A stretch of 64,000 bases of DNA from Candidatus Heritagella intestinalis (GCA_904420555.1 CAJFVO010000007.1:1-64000); one strand, 5' to 3'; shown: positions 32,230 to 41,543, counted from the first letter of the stretch. Notes: generated by a model from the sequence alone, not told the origin. Numbers and translations are program-made.

Positions 32230-32259
32230 TTGACAGTGGGAAACCGGCAACGGTATAAT
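32230..32259 (+). promoter_or_regulatory. Promoter of the GntR regulator
   Basis: TTGACA (32230-32235) and TATAAT (32254-32259), 18 bases apart, 36 bases before the GTG start. Confidence 0.85.
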
Positions 32260-32295
32260 AAAGGGCAAGATACCCGGCAACAGGGGAGAAAGGGA

Positions 32296-32925
32296 GTGCG
32301 GGCAGGTTTGGAAAAGAAGAACCGCAAGGAAATGGTCTATGATGCGATTTTGGAGGGGATTTTCGCCGGGGAATACGCCCCCAACCAGATTCTCAACGAG
32401 CAGGCCCTGACGGAAAAATTCGGGTGCAGCAAATCCCCGGTGCGGGAAGCCCTGATTACCCTTTGCAGCGAGGGCGTGCTGAAAAACCTGCCCCGCTATG
32501 GCTATGAGGTGGTCCGCCTGACAGAGGAGGACGTCCGGGGGATTTTGTCCTTCCGGCTGGTGCTGGAGGGGGGCTTTCTGCGGCTGGGAGACTTCTCCCC
32601 GGCGCGGCTGGAGGAGCTCCGCCGGCTGGATGCATCCTGCCAAAAGGCCACGGACGATTTGTGGCGGCACTGGGAGGCCAACACCCAGTTCCACCTGGCC
32701 CTGATTGCCTGCAGCGGGAACCAGTATGCCTGGCAGCAGCTGAAAAGCGCCATGGGGATTTTAAAGCGGGCCTATGCCCAGTTTTATTGGGGCAAGTGGA
32801 ACAGCTTTTCCCCGGCCATGGACGTGCGCTGCCACTGCGGGATTTTGGACGCCCTGGAAAAAGGGGACCGGGACGAGGCGGTGCGGCTGCTGGGGCTGGA
32901 TTTGGAGGACTTCCGGATTTCTTAA
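32296..32925 (+). CDS. GntR-family regulator, FadR subgroup
   Basis: 209-residue regulator. Residues about 10-75 form the winged helix with YDAILEGIFAGEYAPNQILN, EQALTEKFGCSKSPVREALI and GVLKNLPRYGYEV; about 80-205 are the helical FCD-type ligand domain, with candidate metal ligands in FHLALI and the CHCGIL segment (Asp/His positions). GTG at 32296 is chosen because GGGGAG lies seven bases upstream. It is divergent from the cysteine desulfidase gene and probably controls it and itself. The ligand is unknown. Confidence 0.88.
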   Translation: MRAGLEKKNRKEMVYDAILEGIFAGEYAPNQILNEQALTEKFGCSKSPVREALITLCSEGVLKNLPRYGYEVVRLTEEDVRGILSFRLVLEGGFLRLGDFSPARLEELRRLDASCQKATDDLWRHWEANTQFHLALIACSGNQYAWQQLKSAMGILKRAYAQFYWGKWNSFSPAMDVRCHCGILDALEKGDRDEAVRLLGLDLEDFRIS

Positions 32926-32949
32926 AACCACAGCAAAGGAGAGGTGTGT

Positions 32950-33420
32950 ATGCTGTCGATTTGCGGAATGGATTGTTGTGACCGCTGTGACCGGAGAGGG
33001 GATTGCGGCGGCTGTGTTCAAACCCAGGGCCACCCCTTTGGGGGCAGCTGTGTGGCCGCGGAATGTGTCAAAAAAGGCGGAGCCCAGGGGCTGGCGGATT
33101 GCAAAAGCGCCCTCATTGGGGAGTTTAACCGCTTGGGCATCCCCCATCTGCACATAGAGGAACTGCACTTGCTCAATGGGGCTTATGTAAACCTGGAATA
33201 CCCCCTGCCGGGCGGGCAGACAGTGAAATTCCTGGCGGATAACCAGGTGTATTGGGGCAACCAGGTGGAGATTCCCGGCAGTGAGAGGTGTTATGGCCTG
33301 GTGGCCGGGGAGGGCTTTCTTTTGGTGGCGGAATATGGCTGCCAGGGCGCCCAGCCGGAGCTAGTGCTCTATAAAAGACGGGAAGCCGGGCCGGCGGCAC
33401 CCCAAGGGAAAGAGAAATGA
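32950..33420 (+). CDS. Cys-rich DUF3795-like protein
   Basis: 156-residue protein whose first third is rich in Cys: ICGMDCCDRCDRRGDCGGCV, then CVAAECVKKGG. These could bind a metal or an Fe-S cluster, as in DUF3795-type proteins of Clostridia. The rest (ALIGEFNRLGIPHLHIEELH onward) is an alpha/beta region without motifs known to me. ATG at 32950 follows AGGAGAGG by five to eight bases. It follows the GntR gene by 24 bases and may be on the same transcript. Function unknown; no change of composition. Confidence 0.75.
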   Translation: MLSICGMDCCDRCDRRGDCGGCVQTQGHPFGGSCVAAECVKKGGAQGLADCKSALIGEFNRLGIPHLHIEELHLLNGAYVNLEYPLPGGQTVKFLADNQVYWGNQVEIPGSERCYGLVAGEGFLLVAEYGCQGAQPELVLYKRREAGPAAPQGKEK

Positions 33421-33979
33421 GAGCCGCAAAGGGCTTCAGCGTACAGAAAAAACCAATGGATTGAAAAAACAGCACAAATCCGTTCGCGTGGATAATGGTT
33501 GTGATTTGCTGTTGCTGCCCCGCGACACAAAAGTTTTACTCGATTTTTTTCAAAAAATCGCGGGGAATCCAAAGGGGCGGCGTTCTCGCCTGCCGGCTCG
33601 GTCGGCGCCTTGATTGTGTGCCACCGGCACATGGCGCCCGTGGCCGCTCTCCGCAGAGAGCGGAATTTTGCCCAAAAAGAGCGCAGGAGGGGCGTAAAAC
33701 GTCCCGGTGGGACGTTTTACGGTGGGAAACCCTCGCCGGGGGTTCCCCGATGCGGCGCACTGCGCCGTATAAGGCTTCCACGTTTGCGCATCTTGCCTAT
33801 GAAGCAAAGCCTTCTTGACACGCTGAGGAGCGCCGCAAAGGCGCTTCTTTTTTACTTTTTGAAAAATCCACGGCCTTTCATTGACGCGGGGGCAGGGGAA
33901 GAGTATAATAAAAAATGCACAGAAATCATTTTGGAAAAAGACGTCTTCTTCCATTCATGAATAAAAGGAGGCTGTTTCC
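33421..33979. other. 559-base gene-free interval
   Basis: Almost entirely occupied by hairpin-array copy C (33541-33770) and its surroundings, then the deoD promoter region with a possible -10 TATAAT at 33904-33909. No gene supported; open frames on both strands follow the repeat. Confidence 0.7.
33541..33770 (+). repeat. Hairpin-array repeat, copy C
   Basis: Serial hairpins: CGATTTTTT/AAAAAATCG (33541-33560), core GGCGCC/GGCGCC with inner TGTGCC/GGCACA (33604-33638), CCGCTCTC/GAGAGCGG (33644-33663), a perfect 12-bp palindrome centred on GGT (33694-33720), GGGAAACCC with GGGGTTCCC (33724-33747) and GCGGCGCA/TGCGCCGT (33752-33768). The order of hairpins matches copy A, with stem sequences changed. 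Confidence 0.82.
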
Positions 33980-34687
33980 TTGAGCACCCCTCACAACAGC
34001 GCAATGCCCGGCGACATCGCCGAGACCGTTTTGATGCCCGGAGACCCTCTTCGGGCAAAATATATCGCGGAAACCTATCTGGAAAACCCGGTCTGCTTCA
34101 ACACCGTGCGGAATATGCTGGGATATACCGGTTCCTACCTGGGCAAGCGGATTTCCGTTATGGGCAGCGGCATGGGGATGCCCTCCATGGGCATCTACAG
34201 CTATGAGCTGTACCACTTTTACGGCGTGGAACAGATTCTCCGCATTGGTTCCGCCGGCGGGATTGCCCACGGCGTGGCCCTGCGGGACGTGGTGATTTCC
34301 ATGAGCGCCTGCACGGACTCCAATTATGGGGCCCAGTTCCGCCTGCCGGGGACCTTTGCCCCCACGGCGGATTTCGGCCTGCTGGAAAAAGCGGTGGCAG
34401 CTGCCCGGGCCCAGAAGGTCCCCTTCCATGTGGGGACGGTGGTTTCCTCGGATTTGTTTTATGGGGACTACAGCGGCAGCCTGCAAGATTGGAAAAAGAT
34501 GGGCGTCCTGGCAGTGGAAATGGAGTCGGCGGCGCTGTATATGAACGCGGCCCGGGCTGGAAAAAAAGCCCTGTGCCTGTTCACGGTGTCCGACCTGCCC
34601 CTGACAGGAGAAGCCCTTTCAGCAGAGGACCGTCAGCTTACCTTTACCCAGATGATGGAGATTGCGTTGGCTGCTGCGGTGGAATAA
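33980..34687 (+). CDS. deoD: Purine-nucleoside phosphorylase, DeoD type
   Basis: 235-residue trimeric or hexameric enzyme splitting purine nucleosides with phosphate. Motifs: VLMPGDPLRAKYIAE (phosphate site), GSGMGMPSMGIYSYEL, RIGSAGGI, and VEMESAALY with the nucleoside-binding Glu-Met-Glu. TTG start with GGAGG eight bases upstream. First gene of a salvage set: cdd and pdp follow within 20 bases or by overlap. Together they degrade ribo- and deoxynucleosides. Confidence 0.95.
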   Translation: MSTPHNSAMPGDIAETVLMPGDPLRAKYIAETYLENPVCFNTVRNMLGYTGSYLGKRISVMGSGMGMPSMGIYSYELYHFYGVEQILRIGSAGGIAHGVALRDVVISMSACTDSNYGAQFRLPGTFAPTADFGLLEKAVAAARAQKVPFHVGTVVSSDLFYGDYSGSLQDWKKMGVLAVEMESAALYMNAARAGKKALCLFTVSDLPLTGEALSAEDRQLTFTQMMEIALAAAVE

Positions 34688-34700
34688 CCGGAGGCGGGAA

Positions 34701-35147
34701 ATGGAACGCTGCCAAAAAGAAGAGCTCTGCCGGGCCGCCCTGCGGGCCCGGGAAAACGCCTATTGCCCCTATTCCCATTTCGCGGTGGGGGCCGCTTTGC
34801 TCTGCCGGGACGGCCGGGTGTATACCGGCTGCAACGTGGAGTCGGCGGCGTATGCCCCCTCGGTGTGCGCGGAGCGCACAGCCTTTTGCAAGGCGGTGAG
34901 CGAAGGGGCGCGGGACTTTGCGGCCATTGCCATTGCCGGCGGCCCCCAGGGGGAAGCCCCTCGGGAAGCCTGCCCGCCCTGCGGCGTCTGCCGCCAGGTG
35001 ATGCTGGAATTCTGCGGCCCTGATTTTGCTGTCCTTTTGGCCTGGGAAGAGACCGCCTGGAAGGAGGTCTCCCTGCAGGAGCTGGCTCCCATGGGCTTTG
35101 GCCCGGGGAATCTGGAAAAGGAGGACGGCAGCCGTGCATATGTATGA
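34701..35147 (+). CDS. cdd: Cytidine deaminase
   Basis: 148-residue zinc enzyme converting cytidine and deoxycytidine to uridine forms. Substrate binding is in YSHFAVGAALL and GCNVESAAY; the zinc site has Cys and Glu in SVCAERTAF and the pair in PPCGVCRQVMLEF. Start at 34701 has CGGAGGC upstream; an in-frame ATG at 34662 overlaps deoD and lacks a site. It lies between deoD and pdp, so uridine formed here can be split by the next enzyme. Confidence 0.95.
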   Translation: MERCQKEELCRAALRARENAYCPYSHFAVGAALLCRDGRVYTGCNVESAAYAPSVCAERTAFCKAVSEGARDFAAIAIAGGPQGEAPREACPPCGVCRQVMLEFCGPDFAVLLAWEETAWKEVSLQELAPMGFGPGNLEKEDGSRAYV

Positions 35148-36459
35148 TATTCTTGCGAAAAAGCGGGAGGGCCTGGCCCTGAGCCGGGAGGAAATCGAGT
35201 TTTTCATCCGGGGCTTTACCGCCGGGGAAATCCCCGACTATCAGGCGTCGGCCCTGTTAATGGCCATCTGCATCCAGGGGATGGATGAGCGGGAAACCGC
35301 CGACCTGACCCTTTCCATGGCCCATTCCGGGGAAATGGCGGATTTATCCCAAATTCCCGGAATCAAAGGGGACAAACACAGCACCGGCGGCGTGGGGGAT
35401 AAGACCACTTTGATTGTAGGCCCCCTGGCGGCGGCCTGCGGCGTAGTGGTGGCCAAAATGAGCGGCCGGGGCCTGGGGTATACCGGCGGCACCATTGACA
35501 AGCTGGAATCTATCCCAGGTTTTTCCACGCAGCAGAGCCCCCAGCGGTTTGCCCAGATTGCCGAAGAAGTGGGCGTGTGCATTGTGGGGCAGAGCGGTGA
35601 GCTGGCCCCAGCGGACAAAAAGCTCTATGCCCTGCGGGACGTCACCGCCACGGTGGAGAGCATCCCCCTGATTGCCTCCAGCATTATGAGCAAAAAGCTG
35701 GCAGGGGGCAGCGACTGCATCCTCCTGGACGTCAAGACCGGCAGCGGCGCCTTTATGAAAACTCTGGAAGAATCGGTGCAGCTGGCCCAGGCCATGGTTT
35801 CCATTGGCGCCCGGGCCGGCCGGAAAACCGCCGCCCTGATTACGGACATGGACCACCCCCTGGGCCGGGCCGTTGGCAATGCCCTGGAGGTGGAGGAAGC
35901 CTGCCAGGTGCTCTGTGGGGAAGGGCCGGGAGACCTCCGGGCCCTTTCGGTGGAGCTGGCCGCGTGGATGGCCTGGATGGCCGGGAAAGCCCCCAGCCTG
36001 GAAGAGGCCCGGGCGCTGGCGGAGGAAAAGCTCCGGGACGGGAGCGCCTTGGAGCGGTTCTGCCGGATGGTGCAGGCCCAGGGGGGCGACCCCTCGGTGG
36101 CGGAGCATCCGGAGCGGCTGCCCAAAGCGGCGGTATCCCTGGCGGTTTTGGCCCCAAAGGACGGCTGGCTCTGCCGGGTGGACACCCGGGAAGTGGGCCG
36201 GGCCTCGGTGGTTTTGGGGGCCGGCCGGGAAACCCGGGAAAGCGCTCTGGATTACGGGGCGGGCATCCGGTTCGCCAAAGTGCTGGGAGACCCGGTGCGC
36301 CAGGGGGAACCCCTGGGCTGGGTGTACGCTTCTACAGAGGGCCGGGCCCAGGAAGGGGCGCGGCTGCTGGCCGGCGCCCTGGAAATCGGGGAGCGCCCCC
36401 CAGAGAAGCGTCCGCTTTTTTATGCAGCGATAACGGAGAAGGGCACCCAGCGGCTGTAA
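35134..36459 (+). CDS. pdp: Pyrimidine-nucleoside phosphorylase
   Basis: 441-residue enzyme splitting uridine and thymidine (or deoxyuridine) with phosphate. Glycosyltransferase family 3 blocks: GIKGDKHSTGGVGDKTTL, KMSGRGLGYTGGTIDKLESI, ALRDVTATVESIPLI, SSIMSKKLAGGSD and DVKTGSGAFM. The C-terminal domain is normal in length. GTG at 35134 is preferred since AAGGAGG lies nine bases upstream; ATG at 35140 is the alternative. It overlaps cdd by 14 bases, which indicates translational coupling. Confidence 0.94.
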   Translation: MHMYDILAKKREGLALSREEIEFFIRGFTAGEIPDYQASALLMAICIQGMDERETADLTLSMAHSGEMADLSQIPGIKGDKHSTGGVGDKTTLIVGPLAAACGVVVAKMSGRGLGYTGGTIDKLESIPGFSTQQSPQRFAQIAEEVGVCIVGQSGELAPADKKLYALRDVTATVESIPLIASSIMSKKLAGGSDCILLDVKTGSGAFMKTLEESVQLAQAMVSIGARAGRKTAALITDMDHPLGRAVGNALEVEEACQVLCGEGPGDLRALSVELAAWMAWMAGKAPSLEEARALAEEKLRDGSALERFCRMVQAQGGDPSVAEHPERLPKAAVSLAVLAPKDGWLCRVDTREVGRASVVLGAGRETRESALDYGAGIRFAKVLGDPVRQGEPLGWVYASTEGRAQEGARLLAGALEIGERPPEKRPLFYAAITEKGTQRL

Positions 36460-36525
36460 ATCTGTGCTTGTAGCCGCTTTTGGAGGATTTGTAAAATCGT
36501 TGTATTGAAAATATGAACAAATTTC

Positions 36526-36555
36526 TTGACACAGAGGCAGTAATAGCGATACAAT
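36526..36555 (+). promoter_or_regulatory. Promoter of rny
   Basis: TTGACA (36526-36531) and TACAAT (36550-36555), 18 bases apart. Confidence 0.82.
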
Positions 36556-36668
36556 TAGAAATGAAAGGCATGGAGCTTTCATTCCCGGGCGTAACGCACT
36601 CGGTTTTATCGGATTGAACTTTTATCATCTATTATCAAAATTTCATAAAAGGAGGTATGGCATCGGAC

Positions 36669-38228
36669 ATGAACGTACCTGTATGGGTGTGTGTTCTCAT
36701 TGTGGTCCTGGTCGCCGCGGCCGTGGGCATTGTGGCATTTTTGGCTGGCGTTGCCCACCGGAAAAAAGAAGCCGAAGCGGCCATTGGCTCTGCCGAGCAG
36801 GAGGCCAAAAGGATCGTCAGTGACGCAATAAAAACATCGGAAGCAAAGAAAAAAGAAGCGATTCTCGAGGGCAAGGATGAAATCCACCGCCTTCGCAATG
36901 AATCCGAGAAGGAACTCAACGACCGCCGCAAGGAAATCCAGCGCCAGGAGCGCCGGGTCCAGCAAAAGGAAGAAAGCCTGGACCGGAAAATGGAGAGCTT
37001 GGAATCCAAGGAAGAAGCGGTAGCCAAAAAGAATAAAAAGGCGGAAGAATGCCTGCAGGAAGCTGAAAAAGTAAAGAAGAGCCAGTTTGAGGTGTTGGAA
37101 CGGATTTCCGGCTTCACCATGGAACAGGCCAAGGAATACCTGCTGAAAAACCTGGAAAACGAGCTGGTCCACGAAAAGGCCGTGAAGGTCATGGAAGTGG
37201 AGCAGCAGACCCGGGAAGAAGCCGACAAGACCGCCCGGGAAATCATCGCCCTGGCCATCCAGCGCTGCGCTGCCGACCATGTGGCGGAAGCGGCAATCTC
37301 CGTGGTGCCGCTGCCCAACGATGAAATGAAGGGCCGGATTATTGGCCGGGAAGGCCGGAATATTCGCGCCATTGAAACTCTCACCGGCGTTGATTTGATT
37401 ATCGACGACACGCCGGAAGCCATTACCCTGTCCTGCTTTGAGCCGGTGCGCCGTGAGGTTGCCCGGATTGCCCTGGAACGCCTGATTTCCGACGGCCGCA
37501 TCCACCCCGCCCGCATTGAGGAAATGGTGGAAAAGGCCCGCCGGGAAGTGGAGCAGACCATTAAGCAGGAAGGCGAGCGCGCCGTCATTGAAGCCGGCGT
37601 CAACGGCATCCATCCGGAGCTGATCAAGCTGCTGGGGCGCCTGCGTTACCGCACCAGCTATGGCCAGAATGTGCTGAACCACTCTTTGGAAGTGGCCTAT
37701 CTCTCCGGGCTCATTGCCTCGGAGCTGGGCCTGGACCCCACCCTGGCCCGCCGTGCCGGCCTGCTGCATGACATCGGCAAGGCTTTGGACCACGAGATTG
37801 AAGGCTCCCATGTGGACATCGGCGTGGATGTGGCCCGGAAGTACAAGGAGAGCGAAGCGGTGATCCATGCCATCCACGCCCACCATGGCGACGTGGAAGC
37901 CAAGACCGTCATCGCCTGTATCGTCCAGGCTGCGGACGCCATCTCTGCCGCACGGCCCGGCGCCCGCCGCGAGAACCTGGAGAACTACATTAAGCGTCTG
38001 GAGAAGCTGGAAGAAGTGGCCTCCTCCTTTGAGGGTGTGGACCGCTGCTATGCCATCCAGGCCGGCCGGGAAATCCGCATTATGGTCAAGCCGGAAGTCA
38101 TCAGCGACGACAAAATGGTCCTGCTGGCCCGGGATATCTGCAAGAAGATCGAGAGCGACCTGGAATATCCGGGCCAAATCAAGGTCAACATTATCCGGGA
38201 AAGCCGGGCAGTGGAATACGCAAAATAA
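36669..38228 (+). CDS. rny: Ribonuclease Y
   Basis: 519-residue membrane-tethered endoribonuclease that starts mRNA decay in Firmicutes. In order: one membrane helix ([20 protein letters not shown]), a long Lys/Glu-rich coiled coil (about 30-200), the KH domain [20 protein letters not shown] and the HD domain with [12 protein letters not shown] and AIHAHHGD. Start at 36669 is the more probable of two: ATG 36657 is one base from GGAGG. The length fits the family. Single-gene transcript with its own promoter and terminator. Confidence 0.96.
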   Translation: MNVPVWVCVLIVVLVAAAVGIVAFLAGVAHRKKEAEAAIGSAEQEAKRIVSDAIKTSEAKKKEAILEGKDEIHRLRNESEKELNDRRKEIQRQERRVQQKEESLDRKMESLESKEEAVAKKNKKAEECLQEAEKVKKSQFEVLERISGFTMEQAKEYLLKNLENELVHEKAVKVMEVEQQTREEADKTAREIIALAIQRCAADHVAEAAISVVPLPNDEMKGRIIGREGRNIRAIETLTGVDLIIDDTPEAITLSCFEPVRREVARIALERLISDGRIHPARIEEMVEKARREVEQTIKQEGERAVIEAGVNGIHPELIKLLGRLRYRTSYGQNVLNHSLEVAYLSGLIASELGLDPTLARRAGLLHDIGKALDHEIEGSHVDIGVDVARKYKESEAVIHAIHAHHGDVEAKTVIACIVQAADAISAARPGARRENLENYIKRLEKLEEVASSFEGVDRCYAIQAGREIRIMVKPEVISDDKMVLLARDICKKIESDLEYPGQIKVNIIRESRAVEYAK

Positions 38229-38240
38229 AAATCAATCAAG

Positions 38241-38275
38241 GGCCGGGAGTTTTCCCGGCCTTTTTGCTTTTTTCA
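38241..38275 (+). terminator. Terminator of rny
   Basis: GGCCGGGA and TCCCGGCC pair around GTTT, followed by TTTTTGCTTTTTT. Confidence 0.93.
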
Positions 38276-38462
38276 CATTTTTTGAAAAATTCGGACTGCA
38301 TTTTTTGAAACTTTTTAACTGACACAATGCAAAATTTACTTTGTTTTTACGGTACCATGCAGGAAAGCTTGACAAAGGTCTGATAAAATAAACCAGAAGT
38401 TTTTACGAGCTTTCTTGTGAAAACCTGTACGTCGGAAGTTTTGGATTTTGTAAGAAGGGAAG

Positions 38463-40616
38463 ATGAAGATGCAGAAAAGAAAGGCCCGTTGGGTCAAAAA
38501 AGTGCTTTGTGCGGCAATGGTCAGCGCAATGGTTCTGGGAACTGGGGCGCAGCTCCCCGCATATGCCCAGGAGGATCCCATTGCTCCCCATGAAGCGGAG
38601 TATGGCTATTATGTGGATACTTATGAAAAAAATGGCGTTGACGGGGTGAAGGATACCCTGGAAAACCCGGCCAATGGGGTTTTGTCTCAGATGTTGCAGT
38701 ATTTTACCCCCGGTACCGAGTGGAACAACGGCACGGTTCTGGACCGGGATATGCACGTGCAGAATATCACCGAAACCGCCAACATTCGGAACAACGCCCC
38801 GGAATCCCAGCAGGTGCAGGCCTTTTACGATGACGTTCGGGATAAGAACTACAGCATGATTTCCGGCCTGGGAGAGTATGCAGATGAATTTATCAAAGGC
38901 GTAAATGCTCAGAGCTACGTGATGCGGGAAGCCGATTACAATGCTGCGGTAGCAGAGGGGAAAACCGAAGCCGATTTTGGCGACAACACGGACGTGTGGA
39001 GCGATACCGTCCCCGAAGATGCTTCTACCAATAAGTATAAGGATGTCCACAACGACGCCCAGTGGGCAGACCCCAACGGTGTGTACGGCGGGATTGTCAA
39101 CCTGGTGTCCACCCTGCGCGGCGGCGCGGCCAGCACCTCTCCGGCAAAAAAATTTTATAAGTATATGCGCCCTTATCGCTGGTCCAGATTCGATGCAACG
39201 CTGCCCCAGGTAACCATCCTGGATTCCCTGCTGCCTATGGAAAATGCCGATCCCGGCAACGACGGCGGTTATCCCAGCGGCCACACCAATGCCGCTTATG
39301 TGGCTGCCATCGCCATGGCCTACTCGGTGCCGGAACAGTATTCGGAATTGATGCTTCGGGCCAGCGAGTTGGGCTATGACCGAATTGTAGCGGGCATGCA
39401 CTCCTGCCTGGACGTTATCGGCGGCAGAATGACTGCCACCGCCATTGCCGCCTCCAATCTGTATGACTCTGACAAGGCGGCCGCTAAGGAACAGGGCCTT
39501 GCCGCCGGCAGATTGCTGGTAGGGGATGACATCACGGTGGAAGAGAAGTCCGACTATGAAAGCTATCAGCAGGACAAGGCCACCTACCTGTACCGGATGA
39601 CCTACAACCTGAAGAAGGACGGCTCCGATACCACAAAGCCCATGGTAGTCCCCAAGGGCGCGGAGGTCCTTCTGGAAAGCAGGTATCCCTATTTGAGCAG
39701 CGACGAGATCCGCTATGTCCTGTATACCACGGGCGTCCCCTCCGGCTATTCCGTTTTGGACGACGCGGAGGGTTGGGGCCGGCTGAACCTGTTTGAGGCC
39801 TCCAACGGCTACGGCGCTTTTGTCACCGATGTAACGGTAAACATGGACGCGTCCAAGGGCGGCCTGAACGCAGCGGATAACTGGAAGAACGATATTTCCG
39901 GCGACGGCGCTCTGGTAAAGCAGGGAACCGGTATGCTGGTCCTCTCCGGCAATAACAGCTATACCGGCGGCACCACGGTGGAAGGCGGCACCATCCGCGC
40001 TGACTACGGCACCGCCTTCGGTGCCGGCGATGTTGTCAACAACAGCACGGTAGTGGAAAACACCGAGGACACCATGACCATTGGCGGCGACTATACCCAG
40101 GGCGACAATGCTACTCTGGAAATGACTGTCTCCAGTGCGGACGATGTGCTGCAAATTACCGGTGACGCCTCCTTTGGCGGAAAGTTGGTACTGAACTTTG
40201 AGGATTATCAGCCTGATGAGAACCTGGACATTATCACTTGCTCCAATGTGCTCTCTCAGTTTGACGAAATTGAATGCAATGTTCCCGCAGATTTTGAAGG
40301 CGAGATTGTGTATACCGACAGCGGGCTGCGCGTCCAGCTTGACGACGAATCGGAAACTCCCGATAGCGGCAACTCGGACACCAGCAAGCCGGACACCAGC
40401 AACCCTGATAGCAGCACCCCGGATACCAGTAAGCCCGATACCGATACCAGCGCCAGCAGCAAGCCGGAAGGGACAGTATCGGAAGGCCAGCAGGGCAACA
40501 ACCCGGCCACCGGTGACACGACGGCTTATCTGCCTGTTGCAGCGCTCCTGGTTGTCTCCCTGGGCGGCAGTGCAGTGGTACTGTATCGTAAAAAGCGCCT
40601 GCAAAAATCCCTGTAA
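38463..40616 (+). CDS. Cell-wall-anchored PAP2-type acid phosphatase with beta-repeat
   Basis: 717-residue exported enzyme. Residues 1-36 form a signal peptide (AQLPAYAQ). The phosphatase domain has the three PAP2 motifs: KYMRPYRW, GYPSGHTNAAY and GYDRIVAGMHSCLDV, where Arg, His and Asp make the catalytic site. After about residue 480 comes a short autotransporter-type beta-strand repeat (VKQGTGMLVLSGNNSYTGGT), an SDTSKPDT-like Ser/Pro/Asp/Thr linker, then NPATGD at about 680, a hydrophobic helix and RKKRLQKSL, a sortase signal. It likely releases phosphate from organic phosphates outside the cell. NPxTG fits class B sortase (such as the one at 2683). Start ATG 38463 has GAAGGGAAG nearby; a second ATG two codons later is also possible. 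Confidence 0.9.
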   Translation: MKMQKRKARWVKKVLCAAMVSAMVLGTGAQLPAYAQEDPIAPHEAEYGYYVDTYEKNGVDGVKDTLENPANGVLSQMLQYFTPGTEWNNGTVLDRDMHVQNITETANIRNNAPESQQVQAFYDDVRDKNYSMISGLGEYADEFIKGVNAQSYVMREADYNAAVAEGKTEADFGDNTDVWSDTVPEDASTNKYKDVHNDAQWADPNGVYGGIVNLVSTLRGGAASTSPAKKFYKYMRPYRWSRFDATLPQVTILDSLLPMENADPGNDGGYPSGHTNAAYVAAIAMAYSVPEQYSELMLRASELGYDRIVAGMHSCLDVIGGRMTATAIAASNLYDSDKAAAKEQGLAAGRLLVGDDITVEEKSDYESYQQDKATYLYRMTYNLKKDGSDTTKPMVVPKGAEVLLESRYPYLSSDEIRYVLYTTGVPSGYSVLDDAEGWGRLNLFEASNGYGAFVTDVTVNMDASKGGLNAADNWKNDISGDGALVKQGTGMLVLSGNNSYTGGTTVEGGTIRADYGTAFGAGDVVNNSTVVENTEDTMTIGGDYTQGDNATLEMTVSSADDVLQITGDASFGGKLVLNFEDYQPDENLDIITCSNVLSQFDEIECNVPADFEGEIVYTDSGLRVQLDDESETPDSGNSDTSKPDTSNPDSSTPDTSKPDTDTSASSKPEGTVSEGQQGNNPATGDTTAYLPVAALLVVSLGGSAVVLYRKKRLQKSL

Positions 40617-40635
40617 GTAATTCTTGCCAATAGAA

Positions 40636-40669
40636 AGAGGCTGTCTTGCAAAAGACAGCCTCTTTTTTT
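40636..40669 (+). terminator. Terminator of the phosphatase gene
   Basis: AGAGGCTGTCTT and AAGACAGCCTCT pair over GCAA, followed by TTTTTTT. Confidence 0.95.
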
Positions 40670-40840
40670 CACCAATTTCCCTTTTCCGGTGTGGGATTGG
40701 CCGCCAAAAAATTTCCAGGGGAAGCCCCGTAAAAAAATCCAAGAAAATTTAGACTTCCTTTTTTGGATATGGTATAATAAATAGAGAAAACCCAGGCGGC
40801 TGCGGGGCGCCCCGCAGGCCGAGGAAAGGAGTGTGCTCTG

Positions 40841-41524
40841 TTGAAGCAGGAGCCCATAGTATGGACAAAGGAAAAACACGCGGCCATCGATGTGATTATG
40901 ACGCTGGTGGGGGCCCTTTGTCTGCTGTTCACCGTTTGTAATGAGTGGAATTTGTACAACAACCCCTATGGACGGGAAGTCCGCCAGCCTTCCGGCGCGT
41001 TGGAAAGCGGGCAGCTTGCCCAGATGCCGGGCTATGCCGGCTGGGAGGCGGATTACGCCTTCTGGACCACCGGCGGCGCCATTGCCCTGCGGATTGCTTT
41101 GCTGGCCATTGGGCTGGTTTTGTGCGGGGTGGGGCTGGTGCGCCTGGTGCATCTGTGCCGCCGCCGGCGCTGGATTCCCTATCTGATCATCTGCATTGCC
41201 GGCGCTTTGCTGGTGGCCTTTGGGATTTTCGCCGAAGTCTACATGATGGCCCACCCCGACGGGCTGATGCTCACCGGGTATGAGGCCGGGGGAGAGCTGC
41301 TCTATTATATGGATCTGCAGTATAACGAGCACACGGACTGGGTGTCTGCCCCGGGCACGGCAATCCGGCTGGGATACTGGCTCATCGCCGTCTTGATGGC
41401 GGCCACCGGCAGCATCGGCGCGGCCCGGAGCCGGGTGCGCAACCGTGCGGAAGATCGAATCGACGCGGACGCCAAGCGGCAGGCTATGCTGCGCCACCGC
41501 ACAGAAAAGAAGGGGAAACGGTAA
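40841..41524 (+). CDS. Four-helix membrane protein of unknown function
   Basis: 227-residue protein with about four membrane segments (DVIMTLVGALCLLFTVC, IALRIALLAIGLVLCGVGLV, YLIICIAGALLVAFGIFAEV, GYWLIAVLMAATGSIGAA) and a basic C-terminal tail (QAMLRHRTEKKGKR). The second extracytoplasmic loop has DGLMLTGYEAGGELLYYM. No known family was recognised. TTG start with AAAGGAG nine bases upstream; a TATAAT lies about 60 bases ahead. It is followed 19 bases later by another small membrane protein, so the two form a unit just before the T-box of thrS. Confidence 0.75.
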   Translation: MKQEPIVWTKEKHAAIDVIMTLVGALCLLFTVCNEWNLYNNPYGREVRQPSGALESGQLAQMPGYAGWEADYAFWTTGGAIALRIALLAIGLVLCGVGLVRLVHLCRRRRWIPYLIICIAGALLVAFGIFAEVYMMAHPDGLMLTGYEAGGELLYYMDLQYNEHTDWVSAPGTAIRLGYWLIAVLMAATGSIGAARSRVRNRAEDRIDADAKRQAMLRHRTEKKGKR

Positions 41525-41543
41525 TAGCTGGGGAGGAACTGCC

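Noticed and set aside
38403-40742. 779-codon minus-strand frame opposite the phosphatase
   Set aside because: Shadow frame; the sense strand has PAP2 motifs, a signal peptide and a sortase signal.
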